From: Comamonas koreensis | Lineage (GTDB): Bacteria > Pseudomonadota > Gammaproteobacteria > Burkholderiales > Burkholderiaceae_C | NCBI RefSeq assembly: GCF_021026195.1 | Contig: NZ_JAJNCT010000014.1 | Span: forward strand, 1 to 64,000 | Direction: 5' to 3' | Length of the DNA stretch: 64,000 bases | Part shown: positions 45,034 through 54,267 of the stretch, one piece after another | Numbering within the stretch: position 1 is the first letter of the stretch | How the letters are laid out: each line of letters starts with the position of its first letter | Made by a program: the position numbers and the translations under genes | Notes under the pieces: generated by a model | The model's input: only the letters and a program-made list of their open reading frames with translations | The model's database searches: none | What the model was told of the DNA's origin: nothing

Positions 45034-45603
45034 ATGCCCTCTGCCAAATCCTCTTCAGACGCCCTGCCTCCACGGGAGCGCATCCTTGTCGCCGCGCATG
45101 CGCTTTTCTACCAGGAAGGTATACGAGCCACTGGCGTAGACAGGATCATTGAGCAGGCCTGCGTCAGCAAAGTCACCTTCTACCGCCAGTACCCCAGCAA
45201 AGATGAGCTCATTCGGGCCTATCTCGAATACCGCCACGGCATGTGGATGTCTTGGTTCGAAACGAGCTTGAGGCACGCCCTTGGTCAAGGGGAATCCGCA
45301 GCGCAAGCGCTCAGCACCACGTTGCGGGGCTGGTTCAGCCGGGCTGACTTTCGCGGCTGCGCCTTTCTCAACGCAGCGGCGGAGCTGGGCTCGTCTGACC
45401 CGGAGATTCTGAAGGTGGTGCGCCAACACAAGCAGGAAATGGCATCGGTGTTGGACAGCCTGTTGACAGGCGATGCGACACCTGTTGGGCCTGCGTTATC
45501 ACTGGTAATCGATGGCGCCATCGTGCATGCGCAGATGGGGCAGCCTTTGGATGACGTGATGGACGCGTTCAACGCTACGGCTGCGGCGGTTCTTCAGCAG
45601 TGA
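45034..45603 (+). CDS. TetR-family transcriptional repressor
   Basis: A 189-residue TetR regulator: helix-turn-helix domain at about 14-60 (RERILVAAHALFYQEGIRAT, VDRIIEQACVSKVTFYRQYP, SKDELIRAYLEYR) and a C-terminal ligand domain with FRGCAFLNAAAEL. The ATG at 45034 is preferred to 44995 because the earlier start would put operator copy 2 inside the gene. It faces DUF1348 across a duplicated operator, so it likely represses both genes. Confidence 0.9.
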   Translation: MPSAKSSSDALPPRERILVAAHALFYQEGIRATGVDRIIEQACVSKVTFYRQYPSKDELIRAYLEYRHGMWMSWFETSLRHALGQGESAAQALSTTLRGWFSRADFRGCAFLNAAAELGSSDPEILKVVRQHKQEMASVLDSLLTGDATPVGPALSLVIDGAIVHAQMGQPLDDVMDAFNATAAAVLQQ

Positions 45604-45695
45604 GCGGCGAGGATACAGGCTGTGCAAGCTTGTAATAGGAATGGGGATGGTTGCTTCAGCTGAAGCGCACTCTTAACGAAGAAGCTCGGCGAACA

Positions 45696-47660
45696 TCAGG
45701 CCTCTGGTGTTTCCGCATCCTCTGCCTCCTTGGGCAGCGGCACCCGCAGCACCACCGTCGTCAGCCCCCCTTGTGACCCCACCGACAACTGCGCGCCCAG
45801 CCGCTGCGCCCGGGCCTGCATGCTGCGCAGGCCGGTGCCGTGCGTGGAGGTGTTGGCCGCTTCGGAAGCAGGCAGGCCCACGCCGTTGTCTTGCACCTGC
45901 AGCAGCAGCTGGCCGGCCTCGCGGGCCAGCACCACGTCCACGCGTGTGGCCTGGCTGTGCTTGAAGGCATTGGTCAGCGCCTCCTGCAGAATCCGCAGCA
46001 CATCCAGGCTGGCGCTGGTGGGCAGGTGGAGCTGGTCGATATGGCTCAGCTGCCAGTGCATCGCGATGTCATGCACCTCGAAGAGCTGCCCCATGCGGTG
46101 GCGCATGGGGGCGAGCAGCTCGCCCAGCGACAGCTCGCCATAGTGCTGGGCGGAGGCCAGGTCGATGATCAGCCGCAGGTCATCGCGCATGCCTCGGAGC
46201 ATGCCCAGCACCTGGTCGGGCGGCAGCGGGCCGCGCGTGCGCTCCAAGGTGGTGATACTGCCGATCAGCATGCCGCCCAGGCCGTCGTGCAGGTCGTGGG
46301 CGATGCTGACCCGCTCGCCCAGGCGGGCCTGCAGCAGCTCCAGCTCATGGCGGCCGGCCAGCGATTCGCTCAGCTCGGCGCGGGCTTCGGCCACATGGTG
46401 CTGCATCTCGTCGTTGAAGCTCTCGACGCGCCGGGTGTTCTGCACAAAGGTCCAGGCCAGGGTCAGCGCAATGCCCACGGTGGCCAGCGGCTCGGTGTAG
46501 GTGGCCAGGTAAAAGTTGTCGTCCACGATGCGGGTGAAGACCAGCAGGTCATGGGCCATGGCCAGGGCGCTGGCCAGTGCCGTGAGCGACAGCAGGCGCT
46601 GGGCCTGGTTGCCGTTGCGCCAGGCCAGACCGACAAACACCCCAGCGGTGGTGAACAGCAGGGCCGATGAGGCCCAGGCCATCACGTTGCGCATGTCTCG
46701 CAGCTGGGCATCGGGCACCAGCAGGGTAGCGGCCGACAGCACGGCAATGGCCAGCCACATGGCCGCTTCGCGCCTGGGCCAGCGGCGGCCCATGAAGCGC
46801 AGCACAAACATGGCATTGCAACCGTGGTAGAGCACATAGGCGATCGACACCACCGCCGCATAGGTGTTGATATGGTTGAACGGCCAGGGCGTGGTGCTGA
46901 CAAAGTTGACGGTAAAGCCCACCCAGGCGGCTTGGCGCGCGGCATACCAGCCGTAGGCGGCTTCTTGCCGGCGCATCAGCCACAGCACCAGGAAGAAGCA
47001 GCCCAGGGTCGCCCCCACGCCCAGGTGCAGCCAGTTGAGGTTGTGCCGCACCAGGTAGCTGTGCTGCTGTGCCATGCGCAGCAGCTCGGGTGCGCCGATC
47101 TCGACGGGGCCCAGCGCAGGCTGGTAGGCGTAGTAGCCGCTCACGCGGATCAGCAGCTCATTGCTGCCGCTGTGCAGCAGCGGCGCGGGCAGCACCAGGT
47201 AGCGCGGCGTGTTCCAGGCGCGTGTCATCGGCTCGGTCAGATACGGGTCGCGCTGCAGTTCCACCCCGTTGACCGAGATGACACCGGCTTGCATCAGGTA
47301 GTGGATGTAAAGGCCCTGGGTCTGCGGCTCGCCGGCAATGTCCCAGCGCAGCCGGTACCAGACGACACCGCTATAGCCGGGCCATTGCTGGTTCCAGTCG
47401 TTGGGCACCTTCACCGGCACCCAGCCGGTGTCGGGCGGCTGCTGGGCATTCCAATCCGAACGTACGGCCTCGGCCGTGCCCGGCCAGGGCTGGCCTTGGG
47501 CCTGCGCGGGCAGCACCAGGCACAGCGCTGCCAGGCAGATCAGCGCAGCAAGCCATGCTCGCGCGCACGCCGCAAGGCCTGCGTGCGCGAGCTCACGGCC
47601 AGTTTGTCGTAGATATGCCGGATATGGGTGTCGATGGTCCATCGGGATAGGTGCAGGCAT
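45696..47660 (-). CDS. NarL-type sensor histidine kinase with exported sensory domain
   Basis: A 654-residue sensor: signal or first membrane segment (AWLAALICLAALCLVLPAQA), a periplasmic jelly-roll 7TMR-DISM-like domain (about 60-190, VKVPNDWNQQWPGYSG), about seven membrane helices (200-405), a HisKA_3 dimerisation helix with VSIAHDLHDGLGGML and a HATPase domain (QEALTNAFKHSQA, QDNGVGLP, GTGLRSMQARAQRLG). It should phosphorylate the response regulator encoded just before it. The start is uncertain: every candidate ATG in this frame lies inside the regulator gene, giving an overlap of 103-121 bases. Confidence 0.88.
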   Translation of the reverse strand: MPAPIPMDHRHPYPAYLRQTGRELAHAGLAACARAWLAALICLAALCLVLPAQAQGQPWPGTAEAVRSDWNAQQPPDTGWVPVKVPNDWNQQWPGYSGVVWYRLRWDIAGEPQTQGLYIHYLMQAGVISVNGVELQRDPYLTEPMTRAWNTPRYLVLPAPLLHSGSNELLIRVSGYYAYQPALGPVEIGAPELLRMAQQHSYLVRHNLNWLHLGVGATLGCFFLVLWLMRRQEAAYGWYAARQAAWVGFTVNFVSTTPWPFNHINTYAAVVSIAYVLYHGCNAMFVLRFMGRRWPRREAAMWLAIAVLSAATLLVPDAQLRDMRNVMAWASSALLFTTAGVFVGLAWRNGNQAQRLLSLTALASALAMAHDLLVFTRIVDDNFYLATYTEPLATVGIALTLAWTFVQNTRRVESFNDEMQHHVAEARAELSESLAGRHELELLQARLGERVSIAHDLHDGLGGMLIGSITTLERTRGPLPPDQVLGMLRGMRDDLRLIIDLASAQHYGELSLGELLAPMRHRMGQLFEVHDIAMHWQLSHIDQLHLPTSASLDVLRILQEALTNAFKHSQATRVDVVLAREAGQLLLQVQDNGVGLPASEAANTSTHGTGLRSMQARAQRLGAQLSVGSQGGLTTVVLRVPLPKEAEDAETPEA

Positions 47661-48232
47661 TCGGCAATTTCCCGGTTGCTCATGCCCTCGGCCACGTGGT
47701 CGAGGATCTGCCGCTCGCGCTCGGTCAGGGCTTCGCGCAGTGCCGGGTCAGGCGGCTGCAAGGGGGAGGCAGGGCGCCCGGCCGGGCGGCCGACCAGGTC
47801 GAGAATGCGCCGGGCTATGAAGGGGTCGATGGGCGCGCCGCCCTTGAGCACATTGCGCACCGACAGCGCAATCTCCAGGTCGTCGCGCTCCTTGAGCACA
47901 TAGCCATTGGCGCCGGCGCGCAGCGCGCCCAGGATCATCTCCTCGGTGCTCCAGGCCGATACCACCAGAATCGGCAGCTCCGGGATGCGTGCGCGCAGCC
48001 AGCCAATCAGGTCAATGCCATTGCCATCGGGCAGGCCCAGGTCGATCAGCGCCATCACCATGGGCTGCAGACCGCCGTCGGGCGCGGTCACCCATTGGTG
48101 GCACTCGGCCAGCGAGCCGGCCTTGCACAGCTGCTCACGCGCCACGCCCACCGAGCCCAGCACTTCGCCCAGCCGGGCCAGCATGTCGGGGTCGTCATCA
48201 ACCAGCAGGACGGGGAGGGGTGCAACAGCCAT
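47540..48232 (-). CDS. NarL/FixJ-family response regulator
   Basis: A 230-residue regulator: REC domain (VLLVDDDPDMLARLGEVLGS, phosphoacceptor in ALIDLGLPDGNG, Lys in GYVLKERDD) and a C-terminal LuxR-type helix-turn-helix (LTERERQILDHVAEGMSNRE, LHLSRWTIDTHIRHIYDKL). The start at 48232 is 2 bases after the stop of the truncated PepSY gene, so translation may be coupled to it. It overlaps the histidine kinase gene downstream. Confidence 0.9.
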   Translation of the reverse strand: MAVAPLPVLLVDDDPDMLARLGEVLGSVGVAREQLCKAGSLAECHQWVTAPDGGLQPMVMALIDLGLPDGNGIDLIGWLRARIPELPILVVSAWSTEEMILGALRAGANGYVLKERDDLEIALSVRNVLKGGAPIDPFIARRILDLVGRPAGRPASPLQPPDPALREALTERERQILDHVAEGMSNREIAECLHLSRWTIDTHIRHIYDKLAVSSRTQALRRAREHGLLR

Positions 48233-48234
48233 CG

Positions 48235-48522
48235 CTACATTTTGACGCAAAGATGGAGATCTGCCATCACGCATTTACGGTAGATGTGGCTGCCAGGCGG
48301 CTCCGCATGCTGTGCCTCCATGCCCCGAAGAATGAATGCAGCAATACAGGTGTCGCAGCCCATGCGGGATGCCTCAGCCGCCGTGGCAGCAGCTTGCTCC
48401 GGCGGCTGGGCCTGCACCCAGCGCGTGGTGGCTGCGCCGAGCACGCTCGGGCCGACAGTCGTAAAGATCGCGCACAGCAGCCAGCCGCTGACCAGGCCAC
48501 ACCAGGTGTGCAGCCAGGCCAT
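48235..48522 (-). pseudogene. truncated PepSY-associated membrane protein
   Basis: A 95-residue frame starting MAWLHTWCGLVSGWLLCAIF then RWVQAQPPEQ, the first membrane helix of PepSY-TM (PiuB-like) proteins that usually follow TonB receptor genes and reach about 400-550 residues. After some 45 residues the family pattern is lost and the frame ends with unrelated sequence. It lies 32 bases after the TonB receptor stop and ends 2 bases before the response regulator start. A deletion appears to have joined the first exon-like part to the regulator's leader. Confidence 0.6.
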
Positions 48523-48554
48523 GCGCTTGCGAGACTCACCTTTGGTATCGGCGC

Positions 48555-51029
48555 TCAGAACGTGGCGCGCAGGGTCAGCATCGCGTTGCGCGGTTCGCCG
48601 TAGTGGCTGCTGTTGACCAGGTTGCCAATAGACGAGTAGTAGCGCTTGTTGAACAGGTTGTTGAGGTTCAGGCTCAGCTGCCAATGCGGGTCGATCTGGT
48701 AGCGCACATAGCTGCTCCAGACGGCACGGCCCGGTGCATGGAGGCTGATCGCACCGATCTTGCGGTAGGAGGCGCTTTGGGTGTTCACACCGCCGCCAAT
48801 GGTGAGCGCGTTCCAGGCGCCGGGCAGGCGGTAGGTGGTCCACAGGCGCAGCAGGTGCTTGGGCGTGTAGCTGTTGAAATCCAGCCCTTCGTTGTTGATG
48901 TCGCGTTTGTAGGTGTTGCGGTTGAAGGTGTAGCCGGCAAACAGGTTCCAGCCCCGGGTCAGCTCCCCGCTGATCTCGGCGTCAAAGCCCTGGCTGCGCA
49001 CCTGTCCGTCGTCGGTGTAGCAGTAGTAGCCGTCGCGGCAGTCGGGGCCGGAGGCGATGTCTTCGGTGGCGCGGTTCTTCTGGTCAACACGGTACAGCGC
49101 CAACGAGGTGTTGGCGCGGCCACCCAGGATCTCGCCCTTCAGGCCCAGCTCATAGGTTGCGCCCTGGATGGGTTTCAGGTTCTGGCCCGCTGCGTTCAGC
49201 GACCACTGGGGATTGAAGATATCGGCATAGCTGGCGTAGGCGGACCACTGCGGGTTGAGCGCGTAGATCAGCCCGGCAAAGGGCATGAAGCGGGTGTTGT
49301 CCTGGTGCGTGGACGAGGCGACCACATTGCCAGTGGTGGTGGTGATCGTGTCGAAATCGGTCTTGTAGCTGCCCAGGCGGCCGCCCAGCACCAGCTTGAG
49401 CGGATCGGTCAGCTGCAGACGCAGCGCACCGTAGGCACCGGCCTGGCGCGTCTTGCCCAGCGTGCGTTCGGTATTGGCATAGCGAATGGCCTCGTCGCTG
49501 GGTTCGGTGCGGAAGGGGTCCGGGTCAAACACATTGATCGGGACGGCCGGCGTGATCGAGCTGTAGTCGCTGGTGACCTTGCCCTGGCTGTAGCTGGTGC
49601 CCAGCACCAGCTGGTGCTCGCGCCCAAAGGCGCTGACATCACCGACCAGGCTCGCGTCCAGGCCGGAGGCGCTCTGGTCGGCCTGGGTCAGGTTGGTGAC
49701 GGTGGCGCCCATGTCGGTGGCGGCGGCCACAGCGCGCTGGGACGAGGCGTACTTCATGTCCAACGCTTCCTTGACATGCAGGGCCGAGACCTTGGCGCGC
49801 CAGCGGCTGTTGAACGCATGGGAGAGATCGGCGTACAGGGTTTGGGTGTTGTTGTTCTGGCGGTTCCAGCTGGCGCCCAGGTAGGTGGAGCGGGGCAGGC
49901 CGATGTCGCGGCCATCGCTGTAGTGCGGCAGGCCCGAGATAAAGGGCCTGCCCTTGAAGGACTCGTAGCTGGCGCCCACGCTGACCAGGGTCTGGGGCGA
50001 GATGTCGTATTCCAGGGTGCCGTACAAGGTGCCATTGCGCTGATTGGCGTAGTCGATGAAAGAGTGCTGGTCATCCACATCGATCACTGCGCGGCCACGC
50101 AAGCTGCCTTCGGCGTTCAACGCGCCACTGCCGTCGATCTGCGCGCCATAGCGGTCCCAGGAACCGGCCTTGGCGGTGACGGTGACGCCGCCTTCCTTGA
50201 GCGGGCGCTTGCGCACCAGGTTGACGGCGCCGCTCGGGTCGCCGCCGCCTTGCAGCAGGCCGGCAGAGCCACGCAGTACCTCGGCGCGGTCATAGATGGC
50301 CGTGCCGCCCTGGTAGTTGCTGGCGCGGCCGTAGAGGCGCTGCACGTTCACACCGTCGTACTGGATGGTGGCCATGCTGAAGCCGCGCGAGTAGATGTAC
50401 TTGCCGCCCTGCGGGCTTTGCAGCAGGGTGATGCCGGTGGTGCTGCCCAGCGCATCGTAGACCGAGGTGGCGTTTTGCTCATCCATCAGCTGGCGGGTGA
50501 CCACGCTGATGGACTGCGGGATGTCCTTGAGCGCCTGCTCGCCCTTGCCGATGGTGACGGCACGCGGCGTGTAGGCACCCGTCTGTTCGGTGGTGGCGCT
50601 GCGGATGGCCGGCGCGGTCACGCGGATCTCGTTGAGGGTCAGGCCAGCGGCGGCGGCATCGCTGCTGGCCGTCGTGGCGCCGGCCTTGGGGGCAACGCGC
50701 AGCGCCCAGGTGCTGCCGTCGATCTTGACCAGCTCCAGCCCGCTGCCGGCCAGCGCGGCGCGCGCGGCCTCTTCAGGGACATAGCTGCCGCGCAGCGCTG
50801 GCGCCGTGCGGCCTTGCACCAGGCTGGCATCCATGCTGATCTGCTGCCCGCTTTGCGAGGCAATGCGGGCCAGCGTGCTGCCCAGCGGCTGGGCGGGCAG
50901 GTCATAGCTTTGGACGGCGGCCGGGTGGCTGGTTTGGGCCTGGGCAGGCAAGCTGCAGGCGATGGCGGCGGCCAGTGCGAGTGCGCCCATATGCGCAGTG
51001 GGCAGGGCGGGCGAGCGGCGGAGTGGCAT
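48555..51029 (-). CDS. TonB-dependent siderophore receptor with STN signalling domain
   Basis: An 824-residue outer-membrane receptor. A signal peptide (ALALAAAIACSLPAQAQ) is followed by an STN secretin/TonB N-terminal domain (about 40-115, QSYDLPAQPLGSTLARIASQ), the plug (IPQSISVVTRQLMDEQNATS, RGSAGLLQGGGDPSGAVNLV) and a 22-strand barrel ending in LTLRATF with terminal Phe. The STN domain marks it as a transducer working with FecR and the ECF sigma factor encoded upstream. It probably imports a ferric siderophore. The start follows AAGGAACCT. Confidence 0.92.
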   Translation of the reverse strand: MPLRRSPALPTAHMGALALAAAIACSLPAQAQTSHPAAVQSYDLPAQPLGSTLARIASQSGQQISMDASLVQGRTAPALRGSYVPEEAARAALAGSGLELVKIDGSTWALRVAPKAGATTASSDAAAAGLTLNEIRVTAPAIRSATTEQTGAYTPRAVTIGKGEQALKDIPQSISVVTRQLMDEQNATSVYDALGSTTGITLLQSPQGGKYIYSRGFSMATIQYDGVNVQRLYGRASNYQGGTAIYDRAEVLRGSAGLLQGGGDPSGAVNLVRKRPLKEGGVTVTAKAGSWDRYGAQIDGSGALNAEGSLRGRAVIDVDDQHSFIDYANQRNGTLYGTLEYDISPQTLVSVGASYESFKGRPFISGLPHYSDGRDIGLPRSTYLGASWNRQNNNTQTLYADLSHAFNSRWRAKVSALHVKEALDMKYASSQRAVAAATDMGATVTNLTQADQSASGLDASLVGDVSAFGREHQLVLGTSYSQGKVTSDYSSITPAVPINVFDPDPFRTEPSDEAIRYANTERTLGKTRQAGAYGALRLQLTDPLKLVLGGRLGSYKTDFDTITTTTGNVVASSTHQDNTRFMPFAGLIYALNPQWSAYASYADIFNPQWSLNAAGQNLKPIQGATYELGLKGEILGGRANTSLALYRVDQKNRATEDIASGPDCRDGYYCYTDDGQVRSQGFDAEISGELTRGWNLFAGYTFNRNTYKRDINNEGLDFNSYTPKHLLRLWTTYRLPGAWNALTIGGGVNTQSASYRKIGAISLHAPGRAVWSSYVRYQIDPHWQLSLNLNNLFNKRYYSSIGNLVNSSHYGEPRNAMLTLRATF

Positions 51030-51175
51030 AGGTTCCTTGGAATGGCAGATGGAAAAAATCGAGGCTTCCAAGGGATGTAGAACGAGCGCAAAAAAGTGTT
51101 CATTTATTTTTGCGAGGTGGGGGCGATGCGCTATCGCCCTGGGTCGCAAGGCCTGCCAGCACAGCGTTCAGCGCC

Positions 51176-52189
51176 TCAAGCGGCCTCAATCACCACCAGC
51201 CAACCGCGCTGGTAAACGCGCACCGTGATGGGCAAGGTCGCCGCCAGTGCATCAAAGGCGCGGTCACTGTCGTCCAGCGCATAGTTGCCATACACGCGCA
51301 GCGCGGCCGCCTGGGGGCTGATGCGGATAAAACCCCGGCGGTAGGCACGCAGCGCCTGCACCACCTCGCCCAGCGGCTGGTTGTGCACCTCCAGCATGCC
51401 GCGCTGCCAAGCCGCCTCTGCCTGGGGTTGGATGTCTTCGGCTTCGATGGACAAGGTATCAAAGCGCGCGCTATGGCCTTCTTCCAGTACCTGGCTGGCA
51501 CCGGCCACGGTGGTCAGGCGCGTGGCGTGCTCGAGCATGCCGACGCGGGTGTAGCGGCTGCTGGCGTCTTCCAGCCGCACAGAAAAGCGGGTGCCCAGCG
51601 CCTGGATGCTGCCATGCGGGCTCAGCACCTCCAACGGCGGCAGGCCGTTGCTGGCAGGCTTGGCCTGCACCAGCAGCGCGCCCTGGCGCAGCTTGACCCG
51701 GCGGCGGTCCGGGCCAAAGTCCAGGTCCACGGCGGATCGGGCATCCAAAAGCAGTTCACTGCCATCGGGCAGGGTAAAGGCCTGGCGCTCTCCGGTGCCG
51801 GTGCGCAGGTCGGCCGTCATCTGGCGCCAGGGCATCTGGTGGTCGGCCAGCAGCAGGGCGCCGGTGGCAACACCACCGACGGCCAATGCGCCGCCCAGCA
51901 AGCGCCGCCGGTCATAGCCACGGCGCTGGGCATGCGCCAGCGCCTGGCCCATCACATCGCCCATCGGGGCGGCAGCCTGGGGGCTGACCACGGCGCGGGC
52001 AGCGCCAAACTGCGCATGCAGGCTGCCGCTCAGCTGCTGCCAGACCCGCTGGTGCTGGGGGTGGGCGGCGAGCCAGGCCCGGTGGCGGGCTTGGTCGGCC
52101 TCGGTCATCTCGCCGGAGTGCAACTGCACCAGCCAGTCCACGGCCGCTTCGCTGATGGGGTCCAGCGCGGGTTCGGTGCGGTCGCTCAT
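51176..52189 (-). CDS. FecR-family anti-sigma/sigma regulator
   Basis: A 337-residue FecR-type protein. The cytoplasmic N-terminal domain carries AVDWLVQLHSGEMTEAD and FAAWL-like HRAWLAAHPQHQRVWQQL, one membrane helix lies near residue 100 (LLGGALAVGGVATGALLL) and the periplasmic FecR domain has RQAFTLPDGSELLLDARSA and SIQALGTRFSVR. It relays receptor occupancy to the ECF sigma factor, with which it overlaps by 4 bases. Confidence 0.92.
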   Translation of the reverse strand: MSDRTEPALDPISEAAVDWLVQLHSGEMTEADQARHRAWLAAHPQHQRVWQQLSGSLHAQFGAARAVVSPQAAAPMGDVMGQALAHAQRRGYDRRRLLGGALAVGGVATGALLLADHQMPWRQMTADLRTGTGERQAFTLPDGSELLLDARSAVDLDFGPDRRRVKLRQGALLVQAKPASNGLPPLEVLSPHGSIQALGTRFSVRLEDASSRYTRVGMLEHATRLTTVAGASQVLEEGHSARFDTLSIEAEDIQPQAEAAWQRGMLEVHNQPLGEVVQALRAYRRGFIRISPQAAALRVYGNYALDDSDRAFDALAATLPITVRVYQRGWLVVIEAA

Positions 52190-52752
52190 CCTGCGCCCAG
52201 GCTTTCCGCCAAGGCCGGTGTTGCACTGCGAACCGGGGCGGCAATGCCGGCATCCTGCCGGGCCAAGGCCAGCGCAATGCGCCGAAAGCCTTCGGCCATA
52301 TGGCGGCGCACGGTGCTGTGCGAGATGCCCAGGCGTTCTGCAATCGCTTCATAACCCAGGCCATCGAGCTGGCTCAGCAAAAAGGCCTGCTGGGCGGGGA
52401 GGGACAGGCCATCAAGCGCGTTGGCCACATGGGCCAGGGTTTCCTGCAGTACCGCCAGCTCTTCGGGAGAGGGCATCAGCGGCTCGGGCTGCGCGCCCAG
52501 TGCTTCGAGGTAGCTGCGCTCCAGGTCACGGCGGCGCCAGTGGTTGATCAGCAGCCGCTTGGCAATCGTCGTCAAAAACGCCCGGGGCTCACGGATCGCC
52601 TCGGGCGGCGTCGCACTGGTCAGCACACAGACAAAGGTATCGGCCGCCATGTCCTGCGCATCGGCTGCATTGCCCAGCCGGTGCTGCAAGCGCTGCTGCA
52701 GCCATTGGTGGTGGCCGGTGTAGAGGAGCTGGACGTCGGGGAGGGCAGACAT
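52186..52752 (-). CDS. FecI-like ECF sigma factor
   Basis: A 188-residue ECF sigma factor: region 2 (NAADAQDMAADTFVCVLTSA, REPRAFLTTIAKRLLINHWRR) and region 4 (LPAQQAFLLSQLDGLGYEAI, AERLGISHSTVRRHMAEGF). It would transcribe the TonB receptor gene when FecR signals. The start at 52752 is chosen from family length; an ATG at 52788 lies at the Fur-box-like site. Confidence 0.92.
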   Translation of the reverse strand: MSALPDVQLLYTGHHQWLQQRLQHRLGNAADAQDMAADTFVCVLTSATPPEAIREPRAFLTTIAKRLLINHWRRRDLERSYLEALGAQPEPLMPSPEELAVLQETLAHVANALDGLSLPAQQAFLLSQLDGLGYEAIAERLGISHSTVRRHMAEGFRRIALALARQDAGIAAPVRSATPALAESLGAG

Positions 52753-52786
52753 GGGAGGCAGTCGAAAACAGGCGGCGAACCGATGC

Positions 52787-52806
52787 ATTTGAGAATTATT
52801 CGCATT
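52787..52806 (-). promoter_or_regulatory. Fur-box-like site upstream of the ECF sigma gene
   Basis: ATTTGAGAATTATTCGCATT, read on the minus strand, gives AATGCGAATAATTCTCAAAT. Its core GAATAATTCTC matches the GAGAATNATTCTC type of Fur site seen in betaproteobacteria. It is 34 bases upstream of the chosen sigma factor start, so the operon is likely repressed by Fe-Fur. Confidence 0.65.
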
Positions 52807-53050
52807 CTATGACTGTTTCTAGATGTTCCCAAGGCCGCCCCTAAGACTGTGGCGTTATTGCGCCAGGGCCAGCTGGTGGCTGTGACCGTGGCCGAGGACG
52901 CTGTGCGTTGGCGCAGTAAGGCTTGCCAGCCATGGCGAACTGGACCTCTTGGCCATGCCCTGAAGAAGCCGCTGCAGACATGCGCGACTGCAGGCTAGCC
53001 AAAGCAGCCTTGGGTAGCGCCATGAAGGCAGTTTTATCCACGGTTCGGCA

Positions 53051-54013
53051 TTACTCGTTGAATGTCCGCGAGCTGCCGTCTTGGTAGAGGATGCTGTTGA
53101 CGCGGTACTTGAGCTTCATGTTGTCCTTGTTCGTGTTTCTCGCCCATTGGTGGGATTCGATAAATTGGTTGAATCGGAATCCGTATCCCTTCTCGACGTG
53201 CTCGGTCCCTGGCATGACGGGTTTCTCAATCGTCCAGTTGACCGCGAATTTCTGCTCGCCAAATAGATCCGTCAAGATGAGAACACCTTTGATGGCTCTG
53301 GCAGGCTTATCAAGACCGCTGGGGTTGAACGCGACATCGAAAAACACGTAATCCTGGTAGTCCTGCTTGGCGTATTTCTTCTGCAGCAGCTTGGCTTCCA
53401 GGATTTGCTCAGACAGGTCCTTATCGGCGAGGATGGGCGCTGATTCAGGCGAACCCCCTCTGGGCGCTGTTTCCGAGCCTGGAAGGGTGGCGTGGGTGCT
53501 GGACGCTGCCAGCTGTGGCGATGCCAGCCCATATTTAGCCACCAGGTATTGCTGGCGCAGCAGCGCAAGGCTGTTGCGCTCTGTAGCGGCTCCGATGACG
53601 GCCATGGTTCCTGCAAGGCCACCCGAGTACAGACTTGCTTTTGCGTCCGCCTCTGACACCTTGAGCTCTTGCTTGGTCATCTCCTCTTGCAGCATTTTTG
53701 CGCGATCGGGATCCGCCTTGGTAGCGACGGTCTCAACAGTCACCTTGGCCCCGGATTCAATCGCATGGATACGTTGCTGGAGCAAGGCTTCATTGGTTTT
53801 GAGCGTTTCTAGGCGCCATGCCATCTGTGCCTTTACAAGCCCACCGCTGAACCTGGCGTTTTGCAGTTCCGTCGCCGAGACTTCCTTCTGCGTGGCATCA
53901 AGCTCAGTACGCAGCGCCTTTACCTGCGCCTGCTCTTCCGCGCTGAGACTTTTCTTGCAGCCCACCAATGCCAAACAGATACAAAGCACGCATACGGATA
54001 GCCGAGATTTCAT
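53051..54013 (-). CDS. predicted lipoprotein with coiled-coil region
   Basis: A 320-residue lipoprotein: signal peptide with lipobox LALVGC (Cys at residue 19), a helical, probably coiled-coil region with Glu/Lys/Ala-rich heptads (about 25-125), a low-complexity linker (about 165-195) and a C-terminal beta-rich domain (about 210-320, DYVFFDVAFNPSGLDKPARA). The start at 54013 has GAGGGG upstream. No family is recognised; it probably sits on the outer membrane facing the periplasm. It stands alone in transcription. Confidence 0.7.
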   Translation of the reverse strand: MKSRLSVCVLCICLALVGCKKSLSAEEQAQVKALRTELDATQKEVSATELQNARFSGGLVKAQMAWRLETLKTNEALLQQRIHAIESGAKVTVETVATKADPDRAKMLQEEMTKQELKVSEADAKASLYSGGLAGTMAVIGAATERNSLALLRQQYLVAKYGLASPQLAASSTHATLPGSETAPRGGSPESAPILADKDLSEQILEAKLLQKKYAKQDYQDYVFFDVAFNPSGLDKPARAIKGVLILTDLFGEQKFAVNWTIEKPVMPGTEHVEKGYGFRFNQFIESHQWARNTNKDNMKLKYRVNSILYQDGSSRTFNE

Positions 54014-54267
54014 ATCACCCCTCACTTTTAACTCCATTCACTAATAAACTGACGGTTGGAATTGCGCATTCACCTGGCGTCAGATGGCGAACAACCAGCG
54101 GTTGTCGCTGCTGTAAAAATGAATCTATCTGTAAAAATGTCAGTAAACAATCGCAAGGCTATTTTTGGATATTCAAAGATTTCAATATCTCGGTGTGTTC
54201 AGACCTCATAACCGGGATGGAATGGCCGCTGCTGGCCGACTCACCGATGTTGGATGCTCGTCGCCAG

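Noticed and set aside
45653..45666. Perfect palindrome GCTTCAGCTGAAGC between tetR and the histidine kinase gene
   Set aside because: It could be a shared terminator of the two convergent genes, but there is no T run and no second copy to suggest an operator.
48603..51080. A rightward open frame of about 825 codons opposite the TonB receptor
   Set aside because: It lies antisense to a clearly recognised receptor gene with signal peptide, STN, plug and barrel. Its translation is Gln/His/Gly/Ala-rich without family motifs, the usual product of reading a GC-rich gene backwards.
52841..53041. Leftward 66-codon frame between the sigma factor and lipoprotein genes
   Set aside because: No ribosome-binding site, no recognisable pattern and Pro/Arg/Ser-rich end; not supported as a gene.
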